Shown piece after piece: positions 1-8,348 of a stretch of 64,000 nt of DNA. Where the stretch lies: NCBI GenBank assembly GCA_027493935.1, contig JAOSJV010000001.1, positions 124,001 to 188,000 of the forward strand. Reading direction: 5' to 3'. The notes under the pieces are model-generated. The model did not search any database. It was not told the DNA's origin and saw only the letters and a program-made list of their open reading frames with translations. Each line of letters starts with the position of its first letter. Position 1 is the stretch's first letter. Source of the DNA: Burkholderiales bacterium (lineage in GTDB: Bacteria > Pseudomonadota > Gammaproteobacteria > Burkholderiales > SG8-39). A program made the translations under genes and the position numbers.

Positions 1-359
1 TCCCCGGAGGCCATGCGCGGCAGCCACGCGCGCTTCTGCGCCTCGCTGCCGTAGTGCACGAGATAGGGCGCGACGATGTCGGAGTGCAGGTAGAAGAGCG
101 GGCCGGTGGCGCCGGTCCACAGCAGCTCCTCGGTGACGATGGTCGAGTAGAGGAAGTCCACGCCGGCGCCGCCGTACGCCTCGGGGACCATCGGGCACAG
201 GAAGCCGAGGCTGCCGGCGCGGCGCCACAGCGCGCGCGGCACTCTGCCCTCCCTCTCCCACTGCGCGTGGTGCGGGACGACCTCGCTCTCGACGAAGCGG
301 CGCACGGTCGCGCGGAACGCGCGGTGCTCGTCAGTGTAGGGCAGCGTCTCGGAATCCAT
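1..359 (-). CDS. Acyl-CoA dehydrogenase, N-terminal part (runs off the left edge)
   Basis: This is the first ~119 residues of an acyl-CoA dehydrogenase, a flavoenzyme that introduces the alpha-beta double bond into acyl-CoA thioesters. It begins with ATG at 359 and shows the family's all-helical N-terminal domain, including the hallmark PEAYGGAG stretch near residue 60 and an IVTEELLW helix. The catalytic glutamate and the FAD-binding C-terminal domain lie outside the window, so the substrate cannot be judged. It is on the same strand as the thioesterase, MeaB and mutase genes upstream and is probably the distal gene of that acyl-CoA operon. A 154 bp gap separates it from the PaaI-type thioesterase. 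Confidence 0.85.
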   Translation of the reverse strand, partial: MDSETLPYTDEHRAFRATVRRFVESEVVPHHAQWEREGRVPRALWRRAGSLGFLCPMVPEAYGGAGVDFLYSTIVTEELLWTGATGPLFYLHSDIVAPYLVHYGSEAQKRAWLPRMASG

Positions 360-420
360 GGGGCCGGCGGACGGTGGGCAGTGGACAGGAGCGGAGTCAG
401 CGGGCGATGAACAGAGGGAG
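360..420. repeat. Short intergenic repeat rich in GGCAGTGGACGGT words
   Basis: The gap between the dehydrogenase and the thioesterase contains the words ACGGTGGGCAGTGGACAGGA and GGCGATGAACAG. Closely related words recur at about 5582-5620 (GGCAGTGGACGGTTGGCAGT) and 19455-19500, always between genes. It looks like a dispersed non-coding repeat family. I see no function in it. Confidence 0.45.
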
Positions 421-513
421 ATGCCGCGCACGAGCCTGCATTCTAAGCCTCGGCCGGCCGCACGGGCATCGCCGCCTTGCGGCCTGCTGCCCGCTGCCGA
501 CCGGCCCCTTCGG

Positions 514-930
514 TCAGTTGTGCTTGTCCGTCACGTACACCGTGCCGGTGAAGGTGGAGACGACGGTGCCGTCCTCGCGCGCGACCTCGACCCGGTAGAC
601 CGCGATGCGGCGCGAGCGCGACATCTCGGTGGCCGTGGCGGTGATCACGTCGCCGCGTTGCACCGCGGCGACGAAGGTCGTATGCGTGTCGATGCCTACG
701 GCGACGCGACCGTAGGCGTTGGCCGCGAGCCCGAACGCGGTGTCGGCGAGCGCGAAGATCACGCCGCCGTGGCAGCTGCCGTTGAAGTTGAGATGGCGCT
801 CGGCGATGCGCAGACGCACCACCGCGCGCCCCGGCCCGCCGTCCACGCACTCGATGCCGAGCGACCGCACGAACGGGTCGGCGGCGGCGAAGCGCGTCAC
901 CCGCTCGTGCGCTTGAGCCTTGCTGTCCAC
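514..930 (-). CDS. PaaI-family hotdog thioesterase
   Basis: A 138-residue acyl-CoA thioesterase of the PaaI/PaaD hotdog type, expected to hydrolyse acyl-CoA and free CoA in the cytoplasm. Residues ~20-130 carry the family core: a GIECVDGGPG strand, then LNFNGSCHGGVIFALADTAF with the HGG(V/I) catalytic-helix signature and a central Asp, then TATE and VYRVEV strands. I chose the GTG start at 930 because AGGGGA lies about 7 nt upstream; the frame stays open further upstream but has no well-placed start. It follows the MeaB-nitroreductase gene by 56 bp on the same strand. PaaI proteins often salvage CoA from dead-end acyl-CoAs; the substrate here is unknown. Confidence 0.85.
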   Translation of the reverse strand: MDSKAQAHERVTRFAAADPFVRSLGIECVDGGPGRAVVRLRIAERHLNFNGSCHGGVIFALADTAFGLAANAYGRVAVGIDTHTTFVAAVQRGDVITATATEMSRSRRIAVYRVEVAREDGTVVSTFTGTVYVTDKHN

Positions 931-986
931 CTCGGTTCCCCTGGAAGCGGTCGGCGCGGCCGCCTGCACGTCTTCATGCCCGCCTT

Positions 987-2298
987 TCAATCGAATCCCT
1001 GGAACCGCGCGAGTTCTTCGAGCGGCGCCGGCTCCGGGGGCGGAACCGAGGCCGCCGGGTCCGGACGGCCGACCGCGAGCACGCGCACCACGATCTCGGC
1101 CGGGCCGAGCGCGAGCGACTCGGCGATCGTCTTGTGGGCCGGCGCGAGCGTACCCGCGCAGCATGCGTCGAGGCCGCGCGCCCGGGCCGCGGCGACGATG
1201 CGCTCCAGGAACATCCCGTAGTCGAGCCAGCCGGTGCGATCGAGCGCCTGCTCGGTGGTGAGGACCAGACACGCCGGCGCGCCTTCCGAGGGCGCCGCGA
1301 AGCTTGCGCCGGCGAGCGCGTGCCGCAGGCGGGCGAGTGGCGCGCCGGCGAGCGCGCGCACGCGCCACGGGCGGTCGTTCCGGACGGCGACCCCGCGCTC
1401 GGCGACGCGCAGCACGTCGCGGATCGTCGCGGCAGGCACGGGGTCGGGCAGGAAGCGCTGCGTCGTGCGCTCGGGGCGAGCGCACGATCCACCGCGGCGA
1501 CCTCGTCGATGGTCGGCGCTTCCCCGCGCGGCCGGAGCCGCGTGCCGACGCCGACCGCACCGCGATGCTCCGCGAGCTCGTCGACGAGCGCCGGCACGCC
1601 GGCGCCGGTGGTCGCGACGGTCACCAGCACCTTGACCGGCGGCGTGCGTCGCCGGCGCAGGTGCAGCATGTCCTTCAGGTCGCGCGCCGTGCGCTCGGCG
1701 AGCGGCGAATCGCCTTTGTTCACGACGAGGATGTCGGCGATCTCGAGGATGCCGGCCTTGATCGCCTGCACGTCGTCGCCGAGGCCGGGCGGGCAGACCA
1801 CGATCCGCGTGTCGGCGACGCGCACGATCTCGACCTCCGACTGCCCGGCGCCCACCGTCTCGACGATGATGGTGTCGAAGCCGGCGGCATCGAGCACGTC
1901 CACCATGCGGCTCGTTGCGCGCGACAGCCCGCCGAGATGCCCGCGCGAGGCGACCGAGCGCACGAAGACGTTCTCGTGGCCGCCGTGCTCGGCCATGCGC
2001 ACGCGGTCGCCGAGCACCGCGCCGCCGGAGATCGGGCTGGAGGGTCGACCGCGACGACCCCGATGCGCCGGCCCCGCGCCAGCAGCTCGCCGAGGAGCGC
2101 GTTGATCAGCGTCGACTTGCCCGCGCCCGGCGCGCCGGTGATGCCGATCACGTGCGCGCGGCCGAGGCGCGGGGCGATCGCCGCGGCGATCGCGCGCGCC
2201 GCAGGCGCGTCGGATTCGAACGCGGTGATCGCGCGCGCGATCGCGCGCCGGTCGCCGGCGAGCAGCGGCGGCACCAGCGGATGCCCGGTTTGCGTCAT
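987..2298 (-). CDS. meaB: MeaB/ArgK-type GTPase chaperone fused to a nitroreductase-like domain
   Basis: The first ~260 residues are a MeaB/MeaH G-protein, the GTPase that loads and protects B12-dependent acyl-CoA mutases: Walker A GAPGAGKST, a SSPISGGAVLGDR switch region, VETVGAGQSE, and NKGD for guanine. One C is missing near 2045 and must be restored to join the P-loop half to the rest. After VDELAEHRG the usual C-terminal dimerisation arm is absent. The frame instead enters a nitroreductase fold (RFLPDPVPAATIRDVL, then GWLDYGMFLERIVAAARARG and a C-terminal FQGFD), with another missing C near 1477. No stop codon exists in any minus frame between 1441 and 1620, so the two parts cannot be separate terminated genes. 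The nitroreductase part is short, and its usual PSGxNxQPW FMN motif reads GVAVRNDRPW. The start ATG overlaps the thioesterase stop (ATGA). Confidence 0.75.
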
Positions 2299-2765
2299 GC
2301 GCCCGCGCGCGGGCCGGGCGCGTCCTGCGCGAGCGCAAACTGCAGCCGCGCGGCGATCTCGTCCGGGAACGGCACCACCCGGCGCGCCTCGGTGTCCATG
2401 TGCACGCCGGTCAGCTCGGCGGTGGCGGCCTCCTCGCCGGTGACCGCGTCATACATTCGGTGCAGGAAGCGCACCGCCTTCGGCTTCGCCTCGAGGAGCT
2501 CAGAGGTGACGCGGATCAGGTCGCCGGCGTGCAGCTCGCGCAGGTAGCGCGTGTGGCTCTCGACCGCCGCCATGCCGCGGCGCGCCTCGCGCATGTAGCG
2601 TGCGTTGATGCCGAACCGGGCGAAGAAGTGCCACGTCGCCTCGTCGAAGCGCGCGGTGTAGAACTGCACGTTCATGTGGCCGACCTGGTCGATCTGCCAC
2701 GGATAGACGACGCCGCGCGCGGTCTCGAAGACCCGCTCGGCGGGCACCGGGCGCTCCGCGTTCAT
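2295..2765 (-). CDS. 4-hydroxybenzoyl-CoA-type acyl-CoA thioesterase
   Basis: A 156-residue single-hotdog thioesterase. Near residues 20-35 it has [16 protein letters not shown], the 4HBT signature in which an Asp (here DQVGHMN) is the catalytic carboxylate, followed by the long helix [12 protein letters not shown] and the strands [10 protein letters not shown] and VRFLHRMYD. It probably hydrolyses an acyl-CoA that is a substrate or product of the adjacent mutase. Its ATG overlaps the mutase stop (ATGA) and its own stop overlaps the meaB start in the same way, so the three are translationally coupled. Two thioesterases in one operon suggest strong CoA recycling or release of a free acid end product. 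Confidence 0.85.
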   Translation of the reverse strand: MNAERPVPAERVFETARGVVYPWQIDQVGHMNVQFYTARFDEATWHFFARFGINARYMREARRGMAAVESHTRYLRELHAGDLIRVTSELLEAKPKAVRFLHRMYDAVTGEEAATAELTGVHMDTEARRVVPFPDEIAARLQFALAQDAPGPRAGA

Positions 2766-4437
2766 ACCAAGGCGAGCGGCTGGCCGAAGCCGAGCTCCCG
2801 GCGCAGCCGGGCGCAGATCTCGCCGTGCGTGCACCCGGCCTCGGCGGCCGCCACCACCTGCTCGAAGACGTTCTCGCGCGGGCTCGCGGCCGCGCGCGCG
2901 AGCGCATCGAGCGCCCGGCGCACCGCATCCTGCGAGCGCGCCGCCTTCCAGGCCGTGAACGCGGCGAGATGCGCCCGCATCGCCGCCGGGTCCGGCTTGA
3001 CACCGGCGGTCGGTCGGCCTCGGCCGCGTCGGCCCGGTAGGCGTTCACGCCGACCACGGCCTGCGCGCCCGACTCGACCTCGCGCTGGAAGCGCATCGCC
3101 GACTCGCCGATCATCTTCTGCACCAGCCCGGCCGCGGCCGCCTTGTACATGCCGCCCGCGTCCTCGACGAGCTTCATCACGCGCAGGATCTCGCGCTCCA
3201 TCTGGTCGGTGAGGGTTTCGACGTAGTACGAGCCGCCGAGCGGGTCGATGACGTCGGTGAGATGCGCCTCCTCGCGCAGCACGTTCTGGGTGTTGATCGC
3301 CACGCGCGCCGCCTCGTCGGTCGGGCACGAGAGCACCTCGTCGTAGGCGTCGGTGTGCAGCGACTGCAGGCCGCCGAAGATGCCGGCCATCGCCTGCACC
3401 GTCACGCGCGCGATGTTATTCAGCGGCTGCTGGCGGGTGAGGTCGACGCCCGAGGTCTGGCCGTGGAACTTGAAGCGCCACGAGCGCGGATCCTTCGCGC
3501 CGAGCCGCTCGCGCGCGAGGCGCGCCCAGATCCGCCGGCCGGCGCGGAACTTCGCCACCTCCTCGAAGAACGAGAGCGAGATGTCGAAGAAGAAGGTGAA
3601 GCGCGGCAGGAACCGATCGGGGTCCATGCCGCGCGCGAGGCAGTCCTCGGCGTGCTGCAGCGCCGAGGCGAGCGTGAACGCCATCGCCTCGGCCGGCGTC
3701 GCGCCGCCCTGCTGCACGTGCTGGCCGACGACCGACATCGGGTTCCACTTCGGCACGGCGCGGTTGCAGAACTCGATGTGGTCGACCAGGATGCGCCGCG
3801 CGCCGGGAAGCGCGATGCGGAAGAACATGTGGTTCGCGACGAAGTGCGACAGGTAATCGCTCTGGTTCGACGTGCCGCTCACCGCGCGCCAGTCGACGCC
3901 GCGCTTTCGCGCGGTCGCGAGCACGAAGGCGAGCAGCGTGAACGGCGACGGGTCGTTCATCGCGCACGAGGTTCGCGCGAGATCGACGCCGGCGAGCGCC
4001 GCGTCCATGTGCTCGGCGGTGTTCACGACCGTGCCGCAGGTGCCGAGCAGCTCCGCCGGCACTTCGTCCATGTCGTAGCCGCGGAACACCGAGTTGCAGG
4101 GGATCAGCGAAATGGCGCTCGCCCCCTGCGCGAGCACGCCGGCGAGCCGCGCGTTGTAGTCCTGCGGGGTGCCGAGGCCGATCAGCTGGCGCTGGGTCCA
4201 GGTGCGGCCGCGGTGCATCGTCGGGTAGATGCCGCGCGTGTACGGCGGCTGGCCCGGAAAGCCGAGGTCGTCCGCGAAGCGGCTGCCGTCCCAGTCGCGC
4301 GGCGTGTAGAGCGGCTTGACCGCGATGCCCGAGCGGTTGGCGACGGGGCGCTCGGCACCGATCGCGGCGGCGTATTCCTCCTGCCAGCGGGCGTCCGCGG
4401 TGTCGCGCTGCAGCGCGGCGTCGAGCGGCTTGTTCAT
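2762..4437 (-). CDS. B12-dependent acyl-CoA mutase, large (catalytic) subunit
   Basis: About 558 residues of the methylmalonyl-CoA mutase TIM-barrel family, without the B12-binding domain, which is the next gene upstream. It is joined across one missing base near 3005. Visible landmarks are TRGIYPTM (CoA channel), [19 protein letters not shown] with His240 (His244 in Propionibacterium MCM), [21 protein letters not shown] and [10 protein letters not shown]. By my alignment, MCM Tyr89 is Leu85, Ala116 is Ile112 and the carboxylate-binding Arg207 is Asn202. It is therefore unlikely to be a methylmalonyl-CoA mutase. Isobutyryl-, 2-hydroxyisobutyryl- and pivalyl-CoA mutases are split in the same way and also lack this Arg. 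A strong AGGAGG precedes the ATG. The sequence is divergent ([14 protein letters not shown]), so I give no symbol. Confidence 0.85.
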
Positions 4438-4456
4438 CTGCCTTCCTCCTTCGGCG

Positions 4457-4882
4457 CTACGCCGTCGCGCGCGCGGCGCGGATGCGCGGCGTGACCGCGC
4501 GGATGAAGCCGGCGATCGACTCGAGCGAGGCGCCCGGATGGAACACCTTCGCCACGCCGGCCTCGAGCAGCATGCGCTCGTCCTCGTCCGGGACGATGCC
4601 GCCGACGATCACCGCCACCTCGGCGAGATCGGCCGCGCGCAGCGCGTCCATCAGCCTCGGCACGATCAGGTGATCGGTGGCGAGCGAGGAGACGCCGATC
4701 ACGTCGACGTCCTCCTCCAGCGCGAGCTTCACCACCGACTCGATCGCCTGCCACGGCGGCGTGTAGATCACCTCCATGCCCGCGTCGCGCAGCGCCGCGG
4801 CGACGACGCGGCTGCCACGGTCGTGGCCGTCGAGGCCGATCTTGGTGACGAGCACCTTCGGGCGGATGTCGGTCGGCTCCAT
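4457..4882 (-). CDS. B12-dependent acyl-CoA mutase, small (cobalamin-binding) subunit
   Basis: A 141-residue stand-alone B12-binding domain. It has the base-off/His-on signature DGHDRG near residue 19 (DxHxxG, the His that replaces dimethylbenzimidazole), GVSSL and [10 protein letters not shown] of the Rossmann-like fold, and VFHPGASLE near the end. Subunits of this size pair with ~560-residue large subunits in archaeal-type MCM and in 2-hydroxyisobutyryl- and pivalyl-CoA mutases. It lies 19 bp upstream of the large subunit and starts immediately after the tetR stop, so all three are co-transcribed. The gene is intact. Confidence 0.92.
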   Translation of the reverse strand: MEPTDIRPKVLVTKIGLDGHDRGSRVVAAALRDAGMEVIYTPPWQAIESVVKLALEEDVDVIGVSSLATDHLIVPRLMDALRAADLAEVAVIVGGIVPDEDERMLLEAGVAKVFHPGASLESIAGFIRAVTPRIRAARATA

Positions 4883-5509
4883 TCAGGACTCCAGCTGGGT
4901 GCGCAACAGCCGGACGAACGTGCGGGCGATGTCGCGCGGCTTCTCGCGGCCCTCGCGGTACCAGGTCTGCGACCAGTTGAGCGCGCCCACGAGCATCAGC
5001 CGGAGCGCGCGGCGGTCGGCGCCGCGGTTGAGCGGCAGCGCGTCGATCAGCACGCGGAAGACCGCCTCGTAGCCGTCGCGCAGCCGCACCAGCTCGGCCG
5101 CCACCGCGGGCGCATCCGATGGCCGCACCCGGATCACGACCTGCGCGTAGTCGCTTTCCTGCAGCAGCGCTTCCAGGTGGCCGACGCAGCCTGCCTCGAG
5201 CCGACTCCACGGGTCGTGCCGGCCGGCGATCGCGCGCGCGACCGCTTCCGAGATGCGCCGCACACCCTCGGCGTACACCGCGACGAGCAGCGCCTCCTTG
5301 GAGGCGAAGTGGTAGTAGAGCGAGCCGGGCAGCATGTCGGCCGCGGCGGCGATATCGCGCATCGAGGCCGCGGCGTAGCCCTTCTCGCGGAAGAGCCGCG
5401 CCGCCTCGTCGAGGATCAGCGCGAGCCGGTTGTCGGCGCGCGGCGCGCGCGCGGCGGCGCGGCGCGGCCGGGCTGCGGGCAACGGAACGGCGGGAGGCGG
5501 CGCGCTCAA
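4883..5509 (-). CDS. TetR/AcrR-family transcriptional regulator of the mutase operon
   Basis: A 208-residue regulator with an N-terminal TetR helix-turn-helix at about residues 28-75 (AARLFREKGYAAASMRDIAAAADMLPGSLYYHF; the SLYYHF recognition helix end is typical) and an all-helical ligand domain behind it. The first ~25 residues are a basic, Pro/Ala-rich extension. It is the first gene of the operon and its stop abuts the mutase small-subunit start. A palindrome 20 bp upstream is a probable autoregulatory operator. The ligand is likely an acyl-CoA of the pathway, as for many TetR proteins in acyl-CoA operons, but that is inference. Confidence 0.9.
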   Translation of the reverse strand: MSAPPPAVPLPAARPRRAAARAPRADNRLALILDEAARLFREKGYAAASMRDIAAAADMLPGSLYYHFASKEALLVAVYAEGVRRISEAVARAIAGRHDPWSRLEAGCVGHLEALLQESDYAQVVIRVRPSDAPAVAAELVRLRDGYEAVFRVLIDALPLNRGADRRALRLMLVGALNWSQTWYREGREKPRDIARTFVRLLRTQLES

Positions 5510-5528
5510 GTGGAAGCCCGGTAAAAAA

Positions 5529-5542
5529 CAAACGACCGTTTG
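5529..5542. promoter_or_regulatory. Palindrome, probable TetR operator
   Basis: CAAAC-GACC-GTTTG is a perfect 5-bp inverted repeat with a 4-bp spacer, centred about 27 bp upstream of the tetR ATG, inside an unusually A/T-rich patch (GTAAAAAACAAACGACCGTT). TetR-family proteins typically bind short palindromes like this that overlap their own promoter, and ACCGTT-type half-sites are common in acyl-CoA-responsive members. I infer control of the tetR-mutase operon. Confidence 0.6.
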
Positions 5543-5668
5543 CTTTCTAGCACGTCCCGGTGCGCGCAGTCAAGCAAGGCAGGCAGTGGACGGTTGGCAG
5601 TCGACGGTGGAGAGCGCGGTATCCTGCCGGCGCACAGCCCGCCGCCAACGGTGCTGGCCCGCGGCCGC

Positions 5669-6253
5669 TCAAACCGCGTCCGGGCTGCGGATCCATTTCT
5701 CGACCGTCGGCGGCCGGTACGCGGCCAGGCGGTCGAGCAGGCGGCCGGGATCGTCGTCGGCGAGCACCATCGCGCGGTGCACCGGCCGCACGAACCCCTC
5801 GGCCACGGCGTGATCGAAGAGCGCAAGGAGGCCGTCGAAATAGCCGGCCGCGTTCAGCAGCGCGACCGCCTTGTGATGAAAGCCGAGCTGCGACCAGGTC
5901 AGGATCTCGCAGAACTCCTCGAACGTGCCGTAGCCGCCCGGCATCGCGACGAACGCATCGGCGCGCTCGGCCATGAGCGCCTTGCGCTCGTGCATCGATT
6001 CGACCACGTGCAGCTCGGTGAGGTCGTCGTACGCGAGCTCCTTGCGCACGAGCGCACGCGGGATCACGCCGACGACGCGCCCGCCCGCGGCCAGCGTGGC
6101 GCGGGCGATCTCGCCCATCAGCCCGACGCGGCCGCCGCCGTAGACGAGGGTGACGCCTCGCGCGACGAGCGCCTCGCCCATGCGCCGCGCGATCTCCGCG
6201 TAGACCGGCCGCGCCCCCGCGCTCGAGCCGCAGAACACGCACACCGTCTTCAT
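5669..6253 (-). CDS. LOG-family nucleoside 5'-monophosphate phosphoribohydrolase
   Basis: A 194-residue LOG (Lonely guy) protein. It releases the free base from AMP or a cytokinin riboside monophosphate. The signature PGGYGTFEE is at residues 105-113, with MHERK near 87-91 and the nucleotide-binding start VCVFCGSSAG and YGGGRVGLMG. Length is normal for the family. It is a monocistronic-looking gene between the mutase operon and the isomerase, with about 160 bp of repeat-containing non-coding DNA on its downstream side. In bacteria without plant hosts its role is probably nucleotide housekeeping. Confidence 0.92.
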   Translation of the reverse strand: MKTVCVFCGSSAGARPVYAEIARRMGEALVARGVTLVYGGGRVGLMGEIARATLAAGGRVVGVIPRALVRKELAYDDLTELHVVESMHERKALMAERADAFVAMPGGYGTFEEFCEILTWSQLGFHHKAVALLNAAGYFDGLLALFDHAVAEGFVRPVHRAMVLADDDPGRLLDRLAAYRPPTVEKWIRSPDAV

Positions 6254-6341
6254 CGGCGGCGCGCCGGTCCGGTACCCTCGCCCGCCCCTTTCCAGGGGGA
6301 GGGCGGAAGCGGGGGGCGGACCGCGACCGCTCGAGCGTTCA

Positions 6342-6944
6342 TCAGTAGCCCCCTTCGGCGAGCCAGCGCTCGACGTGCGGCAGCCGGTCTGTGCCCCAGA
6401 ACGGCTCCCCGTCGACGACGAAGAACGGCGAGCCGAAGATGCCGCGCTCGAGCGCCTCGTCGGTCACCGACTTCAGCCGTGCCTTGATCGCCGGGTCGTT
6501 CATGCCAGCGCGCACGGCGTCGGCGTCGAGGCCGGCGTCGGCGCACACCGTGACGACTTTCTCGGCGGCAGAGATGTCGATGCCCTCGACGAAGTAGGCG
6601 GTGTAGAGCGCCATCGCGATCGCCTTGGCGCGCTTCGGATCCTGCGCGTCGGCCCAGTAGAACGCGCGGCAGGCGCCGACGGTGGCCACGGGGAACGGCT
6701 GCGGCGTCCGGTAGGGCACGCCGAACCAGCGGGCGGTGCGCTCGAAGTCGCGGCGCACGTAGTCGCCCTTGATCGGGTACTCCACGTTGGGCGGCGCGCT
6801 CATCGCCTTCAGCGCGGCGCCCATCAGGTAGGGCCGCCAGCGCACCTCGCGGCCGTGCTTCGCGCCGAGCGCCTCGATCTGCGTGCTCGCGAAGTAGCCG
6901 TACGGCGAGGAGAAGTCGAAGTAGAACTCGATCGGGTGGGCCAT
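6342..6944 (-). CDS. DsbA-like 2-hydroxychromene-2-carboxylate isomerase family protein
   Basis: A 200-residue GST-kappa/DsbA-fold protein with the N-terminal FYFDFSSPYGYFAS signature of 2-hydroxychromene-2-carboxylate isomerases (NahD type), in which Ser replaces the thioredoxin Cys and binds glutathione, and the C-terminal GIFGSPFFVVDGEPFWGTDRL containing the cis-Pro loop. The length matches the family. NahD acts in naphthalene degradation, but no other ring-cleavage genes are present here, so the true role may be a glutathione-dependent isomerisation or an isomerase-like oxidoreductase activity. Confidence 0.88.
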   Translation of the reverse strand: MAHPIEFYFDFSSPYGYFASTQIEALGAKHGREVRWRPYLMGAALKAMSAPPNVEYPIKGDYVRRDFERTARWFGVPYRTPQPFPVATVGACRAFYWADAQDPKRAKAIAMALYTAYFVEGIDISAAEKVVTVCADAGLDADAVRAGMNDPAIKARLKSVTDEALERGIFGSPFFVVDGEPFWGTDRLPHVERWLAEGGY

Positions 6945-6983
6945 GGGTGCCTCCTGTCGGATCTCGGCGCGCGCGGCGGTTCG

Positions 6984-7010
6984 CTGGATCCCCGCGTTAG
7001 CGGGGATGAC
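6984..7010. repeat. REP-like palindrome (GGATCCCCGC...GCGGGGATGAC)
   Basis: CTGGATCCCCGC-GTTA-GCGGGGATGAC is a near-perfect stem-loop between genes. A half copy (GTTCGCGGGGATGACGG) lies at about 7142-7158. Variants of the same motif occur at 12498, 25231, 25276, 25371 and 33439 in this window. This is the common dispersed intergenic palindrome of beta- and gammaproteobacterial genomes. Confidence 0.75.
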
Positions 7011-7183
7011 GCGGGTGGGGCCGGCGAGCGCTCGTCGAACCCGCGCAGGGTCGCCGCCTCCGAATGCCGCAATCGGGGCGGGAATTCATCGGCGCGTGCC
7101 CGAAGCACGGCGCATGCCCGTAGCGCGCGTGGCTCGCCGCGTTCGCGGGGATGACGGATTGCAGCCGAACGCGCTCCGGGGCG

Positions 7184-8317
7184 TCATTCGCCGGCGATGG
7201 TGCGGCCGATCAGCATGCGCTGGATGTCGCTCGCGCCCTCGTAGATCTTGCACACGCGCACGTCGCGGTAGATCCGCTCCACCGGGAAGTCGCTCACGTA
7301 GCCGTAGCCGCCGTGGATCTGGATCGCGTCGGAGCAGACCTCCTCGGCCATCTCGCTCGCGAAGAGCTTCGCCATCGACGCTTCCTTCAGGCACGGCCGC
7401 CCGGCGTCGCGCAGCGCGGCGGCGTGCCACACCATCTGGCGCGCGACCTCGATGCGCGTCGCCATGTCGGCCAGCCGGAAGTTCACCGCCTGGTGGTCGA
7501 TGATCGGCCGGCCGAAGGTCTCGCGCGAGCGCGCATACTCGCGCGCGGCCTCGAACGCCGCGCGCGCGAGCCCGACCGCCTGCGCCGCGATGCCGATGCG
7601 CCCGCCCTCGAGGTTGGCGAGCGCGATGCGATAGCCCTCGCCCTCGCGGCCGAGCAGGCTCGCCGCCGGGACGCGGCAGCCGTCGAGCACGATCTGCGCG
7701 GTGTCGGAGGAGTGTTGACCCATCTTTCGCTCGACGCGCGCCACCGTGTAGCCCGGCGTGTCGGTCGGCACGACGAACGCGGCGATGCCCCTCTTTCCGG
7801 CCGCCTTGTCCGCCACCGCGAAGACGACCGCGACCTGCGCGGTGCTCCCGCTGGTGATGAACTGCTTCGCGCCCTCCAGCACCCAGCCGTCGCCGTCGCG
7901 CCTTGCGGTGGTGCGGATCGCGGCGGCATCCGACCCGACGTGCGGCTCGGTGAGGCAGAAGCAGCCGAGCTGGGCGCCGCGCGCGAGCGGGCGCAGGAAG
8001 CGCTCCTTCTGCGCGTCGTTCCCGTAGCCGACGAGTACGTTGCATACCAGGTTGTTGACCGAGACGACGGTCGAGGTGCCGCCGTCGCCGGCGGCGATCT
8101 CTTCCATCGCCACCGCGAGCGCCATGTAGTCGAGGCCGGCGCCGCCCCAGCGCTCGGGGACGCAGACGCCCATCAACCCGAGCTCGGCGAGCCCCGCCAG
8201 CGCTTCGCGCGGAAACGTCGCGTCGGCGTCCCAACGCGCCGCGTTCGGCGCCAGGCGCTCGCGCGCGTATGCGCGCACCGAATCGCGGATCATCTCGAGC
8301 TCGTTCGTCAGCAGCAT
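7184..8317 (-). CDS. Acyl-CoA dehydrogenase (short/branched-chain type)
   Basis: A complete 377-residue acyl-CoA dehydrogenase. Visible landmarks are PERWGGAGLDY (N-terminal helical domain), CFCLTEPHVGSDAA and QFITSGSTA (middle beta domain, FAD and substrate contacts), GRPIIDHQAVNFRLADM, and the C-terminal IHGGYGY followed by KIYEGASDIQ. Glu360 in that last motif sits where SCAD/MCAD enzymes keep the catalytic base. It passes electrons to ETF and would act in beta-oxidation or branched-chain acyl-CoA breakdown. It is followed by a small membrane-protein gene, then RidA and a thiolase, all on the same strand. Confidence 0.93.
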   Translation of the reverse strand: MLLTNELEMIRDSVRAYARERLAPNAARWDADATFPREALAGLAELGLMGVCVPERWGGAGLDYMALAVAMEEIAAGDGGTSTVVSVNNLVCNVLVGYGNDAQKERFLRPLARGAQLGCFCLTEPHVGSDAAAIRTTARRDGDGWVLEGAKQFITSGSTAQVAVVFAVADKAAGKRGIAAFVVPTDTPGYTVARVERKMGQHSSDTAQIVLDGCRVPAASLLGREGEGYRIALANLEGGRIGIAAQAVGLARAAFEAAREYARSRETFGRPIIDHQAVNFRLADMATRIEVARQMVWHAAALRDAGRPCLKEASMAKLFASEMAEEVCSDAIQIHGGYGYVSDFPVERIYRDVRVCKIYEGASDIQRMLIGRTIAGE

Positions 8318-8348
8318 TTTCGGAATCGCTCCGTCGCGAGCGGCGCCC

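Noticed and set aside
2762..4882. Methylmalonyl-CoA mutase of propionate metabolism
   Set aside because: The carboxylate-binding Arg and active-site Tyr are not present in my alignment, and no epimerase or propionyl-CoA carboxylase gene is nearby.
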